In this document: in pieces, positions 1-8,708 of the stretch
Layout: every line of letters begins with the position of its first letter
How positions within the stretch are numbered: the first letter of the stretch is position 1
Notes under the pieces: model-generated
Seen by the model: the letters and a program-made list of their open reading frames with translations, nothing else
What the model was told of the DNA's origin: nothing
Database searches by the model: none
Position numbers and translations under genes: made by a program
Source: Virgibacillus alimentarius
Lineage (GTDB): Bacteria > Bacillota > Bacilli > Bacillales > Amphibacillaceae
Length of the DNA stretch: 41,472 nucleotides
NCBI RefSeq assembly: GCF_000709085.1
Contig: NZ_JFBD01000046.1
Coordinates: forward strand, 1-41,472
Direction of reading: 5' to 3'

Positions 1-726
1 GATGTCACTACGATTATTTTAAATTTAAAAAAGCTAGCCCTTAAAATTTATTCTGATGAAACAAAAACACTAGAAATTGATGTACAAGGAGAAGGTAAAG
101 TTACGGCTGCAGATTTAACATATGATAGTGATGTAGAAGTATTAAATCCAGAACTACCAATTGCTACACTGAATAGTAAAGGTAGCTTGTATATGAAAAT
201 CACTGCAGAACGTGGTCGTGGCTATCGTCCAGCTGAAGAAAACAAGCATGATGAGCAGCCAATCGGTGTAATTCCAGTTGATTCTATTTTTACACCTGTA
301 TCACGTGCTACTTATCAGGTAGAAGATACTCGGGTAGGACAAATTGCTAATTTTGATAAATTAACATTAGATGTTTGGACCAATGGAAGCATACGCCCAG
401 AGGAGGCTGTTTCTCTAGCGGCAAAGGTTTTCACGGAACACCTTAATATTTTTGTTGGTTTAACGGATGAAGCACAAAACGTGGAAATCATGGTAGAAAA
501 AGAAGAAGATCAAAAAGAAAAAGTAATGGAAATGACAATTGAAGAATTAGATCTATCAGTCAGATCCTATAATTGTTTGAAGCGTGCTGGCATTAATACG
601 GTTCAGGAACTTTCTAATAAATCTGAAGAAGATATGATGAAAGTACGTAACTTAGGTCGTAAATCATTAGAAGAAGTTAAAGCTAAACTAGATAACCTCG
701 GTTTAAGTTTACGAAACGACGACTAA
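1..726 (+). CDS. rpoA: RNA polymerase alpha subunit, 3' part
   Basis: The reading frame is already open at base 1 and ends with TAA at 724-726, so the start and first part of the gene lie outside the window. The 241 visible residues cover the end of the N-terminal assembly domain (for example [10 protein letters not shown] and [11 protein letters not shown]), an acidic linker ([10 protein letters not shown]), and the complete C-terminal domain that contacts UP elements and activators ([20 protein letters not shown], then [16 protein letters not shown]). The protein dimerises to start assembly of RNA polymerase. rplQ follows 42 bases later, the universal Firmicutes order, so the gene is the end of the large ribosomal-protein operon. 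Identification is essentially certain. An ATG at 190 is internal, not a start. Confidence 0.98.
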   Translation, partial: DVTTIILNLKKLALKIYSDETKTLEIDVQGEGKVTAADLTYDSDVEVLNPELPIATLNSKGSLYMKITAERGRGYRPAEENKHDEQPIGVIPVDSIFTPVSRATYQVEDTRVGQIANFDKLTLDVWTNGSIRPEEAVSLAAKVFTEHLNIFVGLTDEAQNVEIMVEKEEDQKEKVMEMTIEELDLSVRSYNCLKRAGINTVQELSNKSEEDMMKVRNLGRKSLEEVKAKLDNLGLSLRNDD

Positions 727-768
727 TGATTACAATCGCCCAAGCATCAAGAAAGGGAGGGATAGTCC

Positions 769-1122
769 ATGGCTAGAAAATTAGGCCGTAGAACAGAAGA
801 TCGTATGGCACTACTTCGCAACCTTGCGTCTGACTTAATCATTCATGAGCGAATTGAGACAACAGAAGCAAAAGCGAAAGAACTTAAATCTATCGTTGAT
901 AAAATGATTACGCTAGGAAAACGTGGAGATCTTCATGCACGTCGCCAAGCGTCAGCTTTCCTATATAACCAAGAAGCGGATGAAAACAATAATGTTATTC
1001 AAAAACTTTTTGATGACGTTGCTGCACGCTATGAGGACAGACAAGGTGGATATACACGTGTTCTTAAACTAGGTGATCGCCAAGGTGATGGAGCGGCAAT
1101 GGCAATCATTGAACTAGTTTAA
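769..1122 (+). CDS. rplQ: 50S ribosomal protein L17
   Basis: A 117-residue protein opening [20 protein letters not shown], which is the L17 signature. It binds 23S rRNA near the exit of the peptide tunnel. The ribosome binding site AAGGGAGGG lies 8 bases before the ATG. Compared with the roughly 120 residues of the Bacillus protein it is full length. It is co-transcribed with rpoA and followed by a hairpin and T-run that probably ends the ribosomal-protein operon. Confidence 0.98.
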   Translation: MARKLGRRTEDRMALLRNLASDLIIHERIETTEAKAKELKSIVDKMITLGKRGDLHARRQASAFLYNQEADENNNVIQKLFDDVAARYEDRQGGYTRVLKLGDRQGDGAAMAIIELV

Positions 1123-1139
1123 TGATACTTGTGCGCGTC

Positions 1140-1190
1140 AAGGGCAGGACAGAATCTCTTCCACGAGGTGAATCCAGGCCCTTTTTTTAT
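1140..1190 (+). terminator. Probable intrinsic terminator after rplQ
   Basis: AAGGGC at 1140-1145 can pair with GCCCTT at 1178-1183, directly followed by a run of seven T. The 32-base loop is long and only weakly structured (a CTC/GAG pairing inside), so strength is uncertain. The position, between the ribosomal operon and the ecf genes, fits. Confidence 0.5.
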
Positions 1191-1343
1191 TAGTATTTCT
1201 ACTAGTAAAAAAGTGTCGGGGTATCACCATATGTCCACTCAAATAGTTTCATTAATATTAAATTACTACGTTAACATGCCAATACACTTAGGTAATATAT
1301 CTGTTTTTCCAAGGTGCACAACATCTAATAGGGGGAGCCGAAA

Positions 1344-2183
1344 ATGTCTAGTAAATTAGTAGAATTTAAAGATGTGTCTTTTCGATATGGTGAAGAGCAA
1401 CCTTGGGTGCTAAAAAACTGTTCATTTGAAATCTTTGAAAATGAGTGGTTGGCAATCATTGGGCATAATGGTTCAGGTAAATCTACCATTGCAAAACTAA
1501 TGAATGGATTATTATTTCCACAAGAGGGCGAAATCATTATTAATGGAAAACAGGTGAATGAGGCCAACATATGGGATATTCGCAAAGATGTCGGAATGGT
1601 TTTTCAAAATCCCGATAATCAATTTGTTGGGACAACTGTACAGGATGATGTTGCCTTTGGGATGGAAAACCGAGGCATTCCCAGAGATGAGATGATTCGC
1701 CGAATTGATCACACGCTAGCGGCTGTTAATATGCAAGATTACCGATTTACCGAGCCACATCGTCTATCAGGAGGACAAAAACAGCGAGTAGCCATTGCGA
1801 GCGTACTAGCTATTTTTCCTCAGGTTTTAATTTTAGATGAGGCGACTGCGATGCTCGATCCTAAAGGTCGCAAAGAAATTATGCAAACAGTCTCCAATGT
1901 GCAAACAAGTCAAAAGTTATCATTAATTACGATTACGCATGATTTGCAAGAGGTGGTACAAGCAGACCGTGTTATTGTAATGAATGCCGGAGAGATTTGG
2001 GAAGAAGCAAAACCGCGTGATATTTTTGGGAAAAAGGATGCGTTGAGAAAAATTGGATTAGATGTACCTTTTATCGGCATTCTAGCAGATGAATTAAAAC
2101 ATGCTGGAATAGCTATTTCACATGAACCTTTAAACCACGAGGAATTACTGGAGGATTTATGGACATTACATTTAAAAACGTAA
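1344..2183 (+). CDS. ecfA1: ECF transporter ATPase A1
   Basis: A 279-residue ABC ATPase, one of two in the general energy-coupling module that powers vitamin and metal uptake with interchangeable substrate-binding S components. Visible motifs are Walker [10 protein letters not shown] (about residues 39-47), Q-loop VFQNPDNQ, signature [12 protein letters not shown] and Walker [13 protein letters not shown], followed by the switch histidine ITHD. The ribosome binding site GGGGGAG lies a few bases before the ATG. Its 3' end overlaps ecfA2 by 25 bases, which implies translational coupling. The order rplQ-ecfA1-ecfA2-ecfT-truA is the standard Bacillus arrangement (ybxA-ybaE-ybaF in B. subtilis). 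All nucleotide-binding motifs are intact. Confidence 0.96.
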   Translation: MSSKLVEFKDVSFRYGEEQPWVLKNCSFEIFENEWLAIIGHNGSGKSTIAKLMNGLLFPQEGEIIINGKQVNEANIWDIRKDVGMVFQNPDNQFVGTTVQDDVAFGMENRGIPRDEMIRRIDHTLAAVNMQDYRFTEPHRLSGGQKQRVAIASVLAIFPQVLILDEATAMLDPKGRKEIMQTVSNVQTSQKLSLITITHDLQEVVQADRVIVMNAGEIWEEAKPRDIFGKKDALRKIGLDVPFIGILADELKHAGIAISHEPLNHEELLEDLWTLHLKT

Positions 2184-3028
2184 ATTATATTTACCAGCAA
2201 AATTCACCTTTTGCCCATAAAGCGATCGATGATTTATCCTTCCATATTCCTTCGGGTTCATTTGTAGCGATTATCGGTCATACCGGCTCTGGCAAATCAA
2301 CGCTAATTCAACATTTAAATGGGCTTGTTGTTCCGAGTGAGGGAGAAGTAAGGGTAGGAGACTTTCTTCTGACAAAGGATAAAAAACCCAAAAATATGAA
2401 AGAACTACGAAGCCGCATTGGAGTGGTTTTTCAGTATCCAGAACATCAACTGTTTGAGGAGACCGTGGAAAAAGATATTGCCTTTGGGCCTACAAACTTT
2501 CATGTAGATGCAGAGGAAATCAAAAGGCGAATTCATGAAATCGTTCCCCTTGTTGGTCTTTCATCTGATTTCCTAAAACGCTCCCCATTTGACCTTAGTG
2601 GTGGGCAAATGCGGAGAGTGGCTATTGCAGGGGTGTTAGCAGTTAGACCAGACGTGCTTGTTTTGGACGAGCCCACTGCAGGATTAGACCCACGTGGACA
2701 AAAAGAAATCATGCATATGTTTTATAGTATGCACAAGCAGCAGAATTTAACAACGATTTTGGTTACACATAGTATGGAAGATGCACTAAAATATGCAGAT
2801 CATGTCATTATCTTAAATAAAGGTACGAAGTATATGGAAGGCCGTCCGGAGGAAGTATTCATTCAAAAGGAAGCACTCCATCGCGTGCAGCTTGATGTTC
2901 CTGAGGTCATACAATTTTTAGATCAATTTGAAAAGAAGTTCAATCAACCAATTCCCTTTATGCGGCAATCGATTGTAGATATAGCCAAATCGATTCGCAA
3001 CGTTGTGAAAGGGGATGCTTCGAAGTGA
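2159..3028 (+). CDS. ecfA2: ECF transporter ATPase A2
   Basis: The second ATPase of the energy-coupling module, 289 residues. It shows Walker [13 protein letters not shown]-loop [14 protein letters not shown], signature [13 protein letters not shown] and Walker [14 protein letters not shown]. The FQYPEHQLF stretch and the C-terminal extension are typical of the A2 rather than the A1 subunit. The ATG lies inside ecfA1 behind GGAGGA, and the stop overlaps the ecfT start in GTGA, so the three proteins are probably made in fixed ratio. It forms a heterodimer with EcfA1 on the cytoplasmic face of the membrane. Confidence 0.96.
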   Translation: MDITFKNVNYIYQQNSPFAHKAIDDLSFHIPSGSFVAIIGHTGSGKSTLIQHLNGLVVPSEGEVRVGDFLLTKDKKPKNMKELRSRIGVVFQYPEHQLFEETVEKDIAFGPTNFHVDAEEIKRRIHEIVPLVGLSSDFLKRSPFDLSGGQMRRVAIAGVLAVRPDVLVLDEPTAGLDPRGQKEIMHMFYSMHKQQNLTTILVTHSMEDALKYADHVIILNKGTKYMEGRPEEVFIQKEALHRVQLDVPEVIQFLDQFEKKFNQPIPFMRQSIVDIAKSIRNVVKGDASK

Positions 3029-3822
3029 GTAATTCCTTTATTATCGGACAATACGTACCGGGTTCTTCGATCGTCCATCGGTTAGACCCAAGAACAAAAA
3101 TGACTATTATATTTTTCTTTGTTATTATTGTTTTTCTTGCTAATTCAGTTGGAAGCTATGGTGTATTAATTGTATTTGCACTGCTGAGTATGTTTATAAC
3201 AAGAATCCCCATTCATTATATTGTAAAAGGATTAACTCCCGTTTGGTTTTTAATTATATTTACATTTATATTACACTTGTTTGTGACAAGAGAAGGAACG
3301 GTATTGTTTGAAATATATACATTTAAAGTATATTCCGGTGGTGTCATTCAAGGTTTCGCTATCGCTATGCGTTTTTTCTTGCTGATTCTTGTAACTTCTC
3401 TTTTAACGTTAACTACCACGCCTATTGAAATTACAGATGCCATTGAAGATATGCTGGAGCCGCTAAAAAAAATCAAATTTCCTGTTCACGAGCTTGCGTT
3501 AATGATGTCGATCTCGCTTCGCTTTATACCAACGCTGATGCAAGAAACAGAAAAGATCTCTAAAGCTCAAGCTTCGCGAGGGGTTGATTTTAAAACAGGA
3601 CCGATTAAAGAACGTGCTAAAGCAATCGTTCCATTACTAGTTCCACTGTTTGTCAGTGCGTTTAAGCGTGCGGAAGATTTAGCAATGGCAATGGAAGCGC
3701 GTGGCTATCATGGTGGGGAAGGGCGTACAAAGTTACGTGCATTAAAGATTGAAAAACGTGATATCTTTGTCTATATCTTATTTGCAATTGTTATTGCTCT
3801 CTTGTTGTATACTAGAAATTGA
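3025..3822 (+). CDS. ecfT: ECF transporter transmembrane subunit T
   Basis: A 265-residue integral membrane protein that couples the two ATPases to the S component. It has hydrophobic helices at about residues 26-62, 68-88, 109-135 and 245-262. The two family signature motifs with Ala/Ser-Arg-Gly are visible as [10 protein letters not shown] and [10 protein letters not shown], in the coupling helices that dock on the ATPases. The start is GTG, overlapping the stop of ecfA2 by four bases (GTGA); the ribosome binding site AAAGGGG lies upstream within ecfA2. No S-component gene is present in the window, as expected for a shared (group II) module. Confidence 0.95.
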   Translation: MSNSFIIGQYVPGSSIVHRLDPRTKMTIIFFFVIIVFLANSVGSYGVLIVFALLSMFITRIPIHYIVKGLTPVWFLIIFTFILHLFVTREGTVLFEIYTFKVYSGGVIQGFAIAMRFFLLILVTSLLTLTTTPIEITDAIEDMLEPLKKIKFPVHELALMMSISLRFIPTLMQETEKISKAQASRGVDFKTGPIKERAKAIVPLLVPLFVSAFKRAEDLAMAMEARGYHGGEGRTKLRALKIEKRDIFVYILFAIVIALLLYTRN

Positions 3823-3839
3823 TAAACAGGTGGATGGCT

Positions 3840-4589
3840 ATGGAAAAGGTGAAATGTACGATAAGTTATGATGGTACAGATTTTTCTGGCTTTCAATCAC
3901 AGCCAAAAATACGCACGGTGCAGGGTGAACTGGAGAAGGCTTTAATGAAAGTACACAAAGGAGAACATATTCGGATTCAAGCCTCAGGACGTACGGATGC
4001 AGGTGTACATGCTAAAAGTCAGACATTTCACTTTGAAAGCCCGTACGAGATTCCGGAGCATAATTGGAAGAAAGCTTTAAATACACTACTACCATGCGAT
4101 ATATATGTACATGAGACAAGAAAAGTACCAAGTTCTTTCCATGCACGATTCGATGCGATTGAAAAGGAATACCGCTATTATGTATGGAATGAAGAGGGGA
4201 CCGATGTTTTTAAACGGAATTATTTTTATCTCTTTAAATGTCCCCTAAACATGGAAGCAATAAAAGAGGCTTGTAAATACTTTGAAGGGAAGCATGACTT
4301 CACTGCATTTTCCTCTGCAAAAGCAACAGTAAAAGGAAGCAAAGAACGAATACTCTATGAAGTAACATGCAACCAGAATGGGAATGAAATAGAATTCATC
4401 ATTCGCGGGGATGGATTTTTGTATAATATGGTACGTATCATGGTTGGCTTCCTATTAGATGTTGGGCAAGGAAAAAGGAATGCATCAGAGGTACATGACC
4501 TATTTGCAAAAAAAGATCGAAGACTTGTGGGGAAAACAGTACCACCACAAGGCTTATATTTATGGGATGTAAAATATTCATTAAAATAG
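3840..4589 (+). CDS. truA: tRNA pseudouridine(38-40) synthase
   Basis: TruA converts uridines 38-40 of the anticodon stem to pseudouridine. The catalytic Asp lies in SGRTDAGVHA, and the late motifs RGDGFLYNMVRIMVG and VPPQGLYLWDV are family hallmarks. The frame is open from a TTG at 3819, but AGGTGG at 3828-3833 has proper spacing only to the ATG at 3840, giving 249 residues beginning MEKVKCTISYDG, about the length of the B. subtilis protein (247). It is transcribed with the ecf genes, 17 bases after ecfT. Confidence 0.95.
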   Translation: MEKVKCTISYDGTDFSGFQSQPKIRTVQGELEKALMKVHKGEHIRIQASGRTDAGVHAKSQTFHFESPYEIPEHNWKKALNTLLPCDIYVHETRKVPSSFHARFDAIEKEYRYYVWNEEGTDVFKRNYFYLFKCPLNMEAIKEACKYFEGKHDFTAFSSAKATVKGSKERILYEVTCNQNGNEIEFIIRGDGFLYNMVRIMVGFLLDVGQGKRNASEVHDLFAKKDRRLVGKTVPPQGLYLWDVKYSLK

Positions 4590-4608
4590 TTGAAATGCAC
4601 GAGGAAAC

Positions 4609-4636
4609 TTGACAAATAGCCCTAATTTGGTATATT
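4609..4636 (+). promoter_or_regulatory. Sigma-A promoter of rplM-rpsI
   Basis: A consensus -35 TTGACA at 4609-4614 is followed 16 bases later by TATATT at 4631-4636; the overlapping TATTAT two bases on is an alternative. It sits in the short gap after truA and gives the L13/S9 operon its own start, as in other Bacillaceae. Confidence 0.75.
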
Positions 4637-4639
4637 ATG

Positions 4640-4745
4640 ATCTATGGCAATTTATTTCTAAACCATGATTAGCCCCGGAAACTAATTGTGTTGAAATATA
4701 GGAATAACAACAAATGAACGAATGAAATATGGAGGGAAATCAATC
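4640..4745 (+). promoter_or_regulatory. Leader of rplM, candidate L13 autoregulatory leader
   Basis: About 100 untranslated bases separate the promoter from the rplM start. Bacillaceae are known to carry an L13-binding leader RNA at this place (Rfam L13_leader). I can see the position and short local pairings around TTAGCCCCGGAAACTAA but did not confirm the consensus fold, so the assignment is by context. Confidence 0.45.
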
Positions 4746-5183
4746 ATGCGCACAACTTTCATGGCGAATGAAAACAATATTGAACGCAAATGGCTTGTTG
4801 TGGATGCTGAAGGTCAAAGATTAGGCCGACTAGCAAGTGAGGTTGCTTCGATTCTTCGCGGTAAGCATAAACCTACTTACACACCACATGCTGATACTGG
4901 TGATCATGTAATCATCATTAATGCTGAAAAAATTGAACTAACTGGTAATAAACTTAATGATAAAATGTACTATCGTCATTCAAACTTTATCGGCGGTTTA
5001 AAAGAACGCAATGCGAATGAAATGCGTACAAAATACCCTGAGCAAATGCTTGAGATAACGGTTAAAGGAATGCTTCCTAAAGGTCCATTAGGCCGTAAAA
5101 TGGGTAAAAAATTACACGTATATAGAGGATCTGAACACAAAAATCATGCACAAAAACCTGAAGTTTACGAGCTTCGTGGATAA
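4746..5183 (+). CDS. rplM: 50S ribosomal protein L13
   Basis: The product has 145 residues starting [16 protein letters not shown], with typical L13 stretches [26 protein letters not shown] and [11 protein letters not shown]. An in-frame ATG at 4722 precedes it, but GGAGGG at 4731-4736 is spaced 9 bases from 4746, and the resulting length equals that of B. subtilis L13. It is an early-assembly protein of the large subunit and is co-transcribed with rpsI 18 bases downstream. Confidence 0.97.
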   Translation: MRTTFMANENNIERKWLVVDAEGQRLGRLASEVASILRGKHKPTYTPHADTGDHVIIINAEKIELTGNKLNDKMYYRHSNFIGGLKERNANEMRTKYPEQMLEITVKGMLPKGPLGRKMGKKLHVYRGSEHKNHAQKPEVYELRG

Positions 5184-5201
5184 TAAAAGGAGGTAAAACC
5201 A

Positions 5202-5594
5202 ATGGCACAAGTACAATATTACGGCACTGGCCGTCGAAAAAAATCAACTGCACGTGTACGTTTAGTTCCAGGAAATGGCCGTGTAGTTATTAATAAACGT
5301 GAAGCAAAAGACTATTTCCCATATGAAACACAACTATTAATCATGAATCAGCCGCTTGTTGCTACAGAAACAGAAGGCACATATGATGTATTAGTTAATG
5401 TTCATGGTGGAGGTTTCACTGGCCAAGCTGGTGCAATCCGTCATGGTATCGCTCGTGCGCTTCTAGAAGCGGATCCTGAATACCGCTCTACGTTAAAACG
5501 CGAAGGATACTTAACACGTGATGCACGTATGACTGAACGTAAGAAATACGGTCTTAAATCAGCTCGTCGTGCTCCACAGTTCTCAAAACGTTAA
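5202..5594 (+). CDS. rpsI: 30S ribosomal protein S9
   Basis: A 130-residue S9 with the N-terminal [16 protein letters not shown] and the C-terminal tail ending [11 protein letters not shown], whose last basic residues reach the P-site tRNA. The ribosome binding site AAAGGAGG is strong. The last 13 bases, including the stop codon and one further base, are part of the attachment site used by the genomic island that follows; the coding sequence remains intact after integration. rpsI 3' ends are known integration sites for streptococcal integrative elements, so the use is precedented. Confidence 0.98.
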   Translation: MAQVQYYGTGRRKKSTARVRLVPGNGRVVINKREAKDYFPYETQLLIMNQPLVATETEGTYDVLVNVHGGGFTGQAGAIRHGIARALLEADPEYRSTLKREGYLTRDARMTERKKYGLKSARRAPQFSKR

Positions 5595-5595
5595 G
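5582..5595 (+). repeat. attL, left direct repeat of the island
   Basis: CTCAAAACGTTAAG, spanning the final codons and stop of rpsI. The identical 14 bases recur at 30809. Flanks differ on both sides, as expected for a recombined core. Confidence 0.75.
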
Positions 5596-5680
5596 TGGAA
5601 TGTTGTCACACCAAGGGTTTATATGCCCTTAGTGATGTTAATTGATGCAAATTTATATACAAAGATAAAAATTGCTTAGA

Positions 5681-5708
5681 ACACCGGCAGAAATGTCGGT
5701 GTTTTTTG
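5681..5708 (+). terminator. Intrinsic terminator downstream of rpsI, carried by the island
   Basis: ACACCGGCA, a GAAA loop and TGTCGGTGT form a 9-bp stem (one G-T pair) followed by TTTTTT. It lies on the island side of attL, so it replaces the chromosomal terminator displaced to 30837 and shields the convergent integrase genes from ribosomal operon transcription. Confidence 0.85.
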
Positions 5709-5715
5709 TACGCTT

Positions 5716-6759
5716 TTATAAGTCTCGTAACAGGTTGAGAGCTATATCCTCTTGTTCATGTTTCTTCTCTGGCATGAGTTCCAGATAATAATTTTGAGTA
5801 GTTTGGATGTTTACGTGTCCTAAACGTTTAGATACATAAACAAGATCAATGTCCTGAGAAAACAAGAATGATGCGTGAGTATCTCTTAACCCATGGAATG
5901 TAGTTCTAGATATATTTAGTTCTTCTAATAAAGTTGCAAGTCGTTCAGACTGTTTAAAGGCATCAAAGTCAAAGATGTAACCATTACTTTTAACGGGAAT
6001 GGACTGGACGAGATTGTAAACTTCTTTGTTGATAGAAATATCACGTTTAGCGTTATTTGTTTTAAGAGAGGTGTCAGTAGATGTTGGGCTGATTGAATGT
6101 CTTACTTGAACACCATATTCATAAAGAGACTCAGGACGAATCGCAAGGAGTTCGCCGCGTCTCATGCCCGTTTCTAACGCAAGAAGAACAAGGATGTGAA
6201 ATTCATTTTCAGGATGTTTTAGAATATAATGACGAAGTTTTTTGAACTCTGTAATAGATAAGGCACGATTTCTTTTTGGAGGATCTGTTCCTCTTGTTTT
6301 AACGAGACCTGCAAAGTCATTGACTATGTATCCACGAGCATAAGCATCTCTTAAAGCGGTTTTTATTTTTAGTAAAACTTCATGAGTGGTTTTTCGTGAA
6401 TGTGTTTCAGCATATGTATCGATTCTCTTTTGTACCATAATGTCATTTAAGTCTTTTAAACGAATATCACCAAAAAGTTCTTTAATTACTTCGGCAGTTC
6501 GCATGTAATTTTGAAACGTGGTTTCTTTAACATCATTTCGCTTAACTAGGTGAATCCAGTTCTCGAAGAACTCTGCAAAGGAAGTTAATGTATTCGCAAG
6601 ATCTTTACCATTTGCTTTTGATAATTCATTTTCTAAAACCCACCTCTTAGCATCGGCTTTATGTTTAAACGTTTTTGTTAATCGGTTACTTTTACCGTTT
6701 TTATAAATTGATACTTGTGCTAGATAAGAATTCCCCCGTCTAGTTATATACCCCACCAT
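5716..6759 (-). CDS. Tyrosine recombinase (integrase) 1
   Basis: A phage/ICE-type integrase of 347 residues counted from the ATG at 6759, which has AAAGGAG five bases upstream; an upstream in-frame ATG at 6810 has no such site. The N-terminal arm-binding part begins MVGYITRRGNSYLAQVSIYK (AP2-like fold), followed by a core-binding SAM-like domain (about 60-155) and the catalytic domain. The active-site residues are present: Arg in TGMRRGE (about 200), His-x-x-Arg in FHGLRDTH (289/292), His in RLGHVNIQTT (315) and Tyr in QNYYLEL (about 324). It sits immediately inside attL and points toward rpsI. It is a diverged paralogue of the next gene. Likely functional by sequence. Confidence 0.93.
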   Translation of the reverse strand: MVGYITRRGNSYLAQVSIYKNGKSNRLTKTFKHKADAKRWVLENELSKANGKDLANTLTSFAEFFENWIHLVKRNDVKETTFQNYMRTAEVIKELFGDIRLKDLNDIMVQKRIDTYAETHSRKTTHEVLLKIKTALRDAYARGYIVNDFAGLVKTRGTDPPKRNRALSITEFKKLRHYILKHPENEFHILVLLALETGMRRGELLAIRPESLYEYGVQVRHSISPTSTDTSLKTNNAKRDISINKEVYNLVQSIPVKSNGYIFDFDAFKQSERLATLLEELNISRTTFHGLRDTHASFLFSQDIDLVYVSKRLGHVNIQTTQNYYLELMPEKKHEQEDIALNLLRDL

Positions 6760-6815
6760 ATCAACTCCTTTATAAATATGGATAGTGTTAGTTAGATACA
6801 AGATGAGCATATATG

Positions 6816-6826
6816 CAAAACGTTAA
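6816..6826 (+). repeat. Partial attachment-core copy between the two integrases
   Basis: CAAAACGTTAA, 11 of the 14 bases of attL/attR, lies in the gap between the two integrase genes and in the same orientation. This is where a boundary would fall if a short integrase-1 module (5596-6826) and a larger integrase-2 island had inserted one after the other. It could be coincidence. Confidence 0.4.
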
Positions 6827-6831
6827 TTTGT

Positions 6832-6864
6832 ACAAAATAAAAAAACATCGGTAAATAGATGTTT
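6832..6864 (-). terminator. Intrinsic terminator of integrase 2
   Basis: Read on the minus strand, AAACATC, an 8-base loop and GATGTTT are followed by TTTTATTTT. It closes the integrase 2 transcript before integrase 1. Confidence 0.7.
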
Positions 6865-6920
6865 GTTGAAATGCTGTATTATAAAATATTGAAGGATAGG
6901 GAAGAGGGGAAGAGAAAGGG

Positions 6921-7955
6921 TTAAAAATCAGATAAGAACGTTTTAATTTTGCTGTCTAGTTTAATGTTATCTTCGTCTAGAATATCAATGTAATATTCTT
7001 TCGTAACTGAAAAATCTCGATGTCCCATTAATTTTATAATGTATACATCATCCTTTGTAAGACTGTATGCGATAGAAGCATAAGTGGATCGTAATCCATG
7101 AATCGTTGTTTGTGTGATTCCTAGTTTCTTTAAAATTCTTTTTAACTTTTTACTTTGATCAAATTTTTTATCGAAAAAGTAGCCATCTTTATTAATAGGT
7201 AAGGACATTAATCGATTATACACATCTTCGTTTATAGGGATTGTTCTACAGGCGGCTTTGTTTTTCAATTCAGTATCAGACGTGTTTGGTGCAATCGATT
7301 CCTTGACATGTATTTCATCTTTACTTATATTTTCAGGTCGTAGCCCCAGACATTCACCTCTTCGAAGACCTGTTTCCATTATAACAAAGATAAAGGTGTT
7401 TAATTCACTATGATTTGTTTTTACAAAATTCCTGAGCTTTTTATATTCAGTAATTGATAAGACAATATTTCTATCATCTGCATCATAGCCTCTAGATTCT
7501 AGTAGACGAGAGAAGTCAGTTGAGATTAATTGTGTTCCACTAGCATGTGCGATTGCTGGTTTGATTTTGTCCATAAAATCTTTTGAAGTCCTTTTAGAAC
7601 GATTTTCTGAATATATGTCAATTAAGTGCTGCACATTTTCATAGCATAAATGTCTGACTTCTAAATTTGGTGCATACTTTTTAATGATTTTTAAAGCCTG
7701 TCTATAATTTTGAAATGTACTTTCTCTAACAGTATGTTTCTTCACGTTGTAAATATAATCTTCGAAGAACTCTGCAAAAGACATCTTCCATTTGTTAAGT
7801 TTTATATTGTCGTCTTTAAAAGACTCCATTTTTCGAATCCATTGTTTTGCTTCTGATTTTACATGAAATGTTTTTGTGATTCTATTTTGTCTACCATGCT
7901 TATAAAATGAAACTTGCGCTTGATAAGATTTGTTTCTTTTTGAGATTGTTCCCAT
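6921..7955 (-). CDS. Tyrosine recombinase (integrase) 2
   Basis: A 344-residue integrase opening MGTISKRNKSYQAQVSFYKH, with the same three-domain layout as integrase 1 and clear but low similarity to it throughout (shared FAEFFE, TFQNY, ALSITE/VLSITE and R-P-E-N/S stretches). Catalytic residues are visible: Arg in TGLRRGE, His-x-x-Arg in IHGLRSTYAS, His in LMGHRDFSVT and Tyr in KEYYIDI. The start has AAAGGAAAG seven bases upstream. With the excisionase-like gene next door it probably forms the recombination module of the main island, while integrase 1 may belong to a second element or provide a related specificity. Confidence 0.93.
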   Translation of the reverse strand: MGTISKRNKSYQAQVSFYKHGRQNRITKTFHVKSEAKQWIRKMESFKDDNIKLNKWKMSFAEFFEDYIYNVKKHTVRESTFQNYRQALKIIKKYAPNLEVRHLCYENVQHLIDIYSENRSKRTSKDFMDKIKPAIAHASGTQLISTDFSRLLESRGYDADDRNIVLSITEYKKLRNFVKTNHSELNTFIFVIMETGLRRGECLGLRPENISKDEIHVKESIAPNTSDTELKNKAACRTIPINEDVYNRLMSLPINKDGYFFDKKFDQSKKLKRILKKLGITQTTIHGLRSTYASIAYSLTKDDVYIIKLMGHRDFSVTKEYYIDILDEDNIKLDSKIKTFLSDF

Positions 7956-8036
7956 TTAATATCTTTCCTTTCATAATAAAAAATAATTTTTGTGGTGTTA
8001 GTCTGGTAAAAGTAACTTACCAAACTAACAACCGTT

Positions 8037-8240
8037 TTAACATGCGTGTTTTTCTATAAATTCGATTAATGATTTGATTGTGTATCGTTCGTGTCTCCCT
8101 AGCATGAACCTCTGAAAGTTGTCATGAGAGCGAATGTACTTGTCGAACGATTTGGGATCAATGCCTAAAAAGTTAGCGGCTTGTTCCCTAGTTAGTAAAT
8201 ACGGATATTTACTTTGTTCTTTGAAATGTTCCATTTTCAT
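8037..8240 (-). CDS. Excisionase-like helix-turn-helix protein
   Basis: A 67-residue protein (69 if the first in-frame ATG at 8246 is used; AAAGG is better spaced to 8240). The sequence LLTREQAANFLGIDPKSFDKYI is a winged-helix MerR/excisionase DNA-binding motif (HTH_17 class), followed by a basic wing LGRHERYTIKSLIEFI. Proteins of this size and fold beside integrases commonly act as recombination directionality factors. It lies 81 bases upstream of integrase 2 on the same strand, so the two could share a transcript. Role is inferred from fold and position. Confidence 0.75.
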   Translation of the reverse strand: MKMEHFKEQSKYPYLLTREQAANFLGIDPKSFDKYIRSHDNFQRFMLGRHERYTIKSLIEFIEKHAC

Positions 8241-8326
8241 CGCCATCCTTTCGTTATATTTTTTAACAAAGATAAAAAGAATAAAGAAGATGATATATTT
8301 ATATTAGCAAGAATTTAGTTACTAAA

Positions 8327-8494
8327 ATGGAAAAAAATTATCATAAACGAAAAAAGTTTCTTTTAAAACTGTATCGTAAGAAGACTCAGCATTGGCATGA
8401 CAGTATATATCAATCTTTTTCAAAAGTTAAGAAGAATTTAATAAAACGTGTGAAAAGTAGAATTATCATAAAAGTGGAGAGAATGAAGGTATAA
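8327..8494 (+). CDS. Possible very basic 55-residue peptide
   Basis: The frame ATG 8327 to TAA 8492-8494 encodes MEKNYHKRKKFLLKLYRKKT and onward, with roughly a third Lys/Arg residues and no acidic stretch. No convincing ribosome binding site precedes it and no family is recognised. It occupies the otherwise empty 460-base gap between the excisionase-like gene and the MarR gene. It may be a small DNA/RNA-binding protein or chance. The rest of this gap shows nothing recognisable before the MarR promoter. Confidence 0.25.
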   Translation: MEKNYHKRKKFLLKLYRKKTQHWHDSIYQSFSKVKKNLIKRVKSRIIIKVERMKV

Positions 8495-8636
8495 ATATAG
8501 ATGTATTATTAATGATATAAAAAGCACTGAACGGATTTAACTGAAGAGCACATTGATTAATGATATTGATGCGACGGCAGTGCATGCACCCTTAATAACT
8601 AATTAATTTATACAGAGTTTACAATTCTATTTAATT

Positions 8637-8685
8637 TTGACATCATTATTGTTAACTGGTAAACTACAATTATTAACCGGTTAAC
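8637..8685 (+). promoter_or_regulatory. Promoter and twin AdcR-type operators of the MarR gene
   Basis: TTGACA at 8637-8642 with TAAACT at 8660-8665 (17-base spacing) is a plausible promoter. GTTAACTGGTAAAC at 8651-8664 and ATTAACCGGTTAAC at 8672-8685 are inverted repeats with centres 21 bases apart, two helical turns, so two dimers would sit on one DNA face. The core TTAACCGGTTAA is a perfect palindrome and matches the TTAACYRGTTAA box known for streptococcal AdcR and lactococcal ZitR. The first site overlaps the promoter and the second follows the -10, which suggests autorepression. Confidence 0.65.
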
Positions 8686-8708
8686 AAAAGTGGAGAGGAG
8701 AATAATGT

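Noticed and set aside
1129-1359. Open frame after rplQ (76 codons)
   Set aside because: It runs through the rplQ terminator and into ecfA1, has no ribosome binding site and the product looks random.
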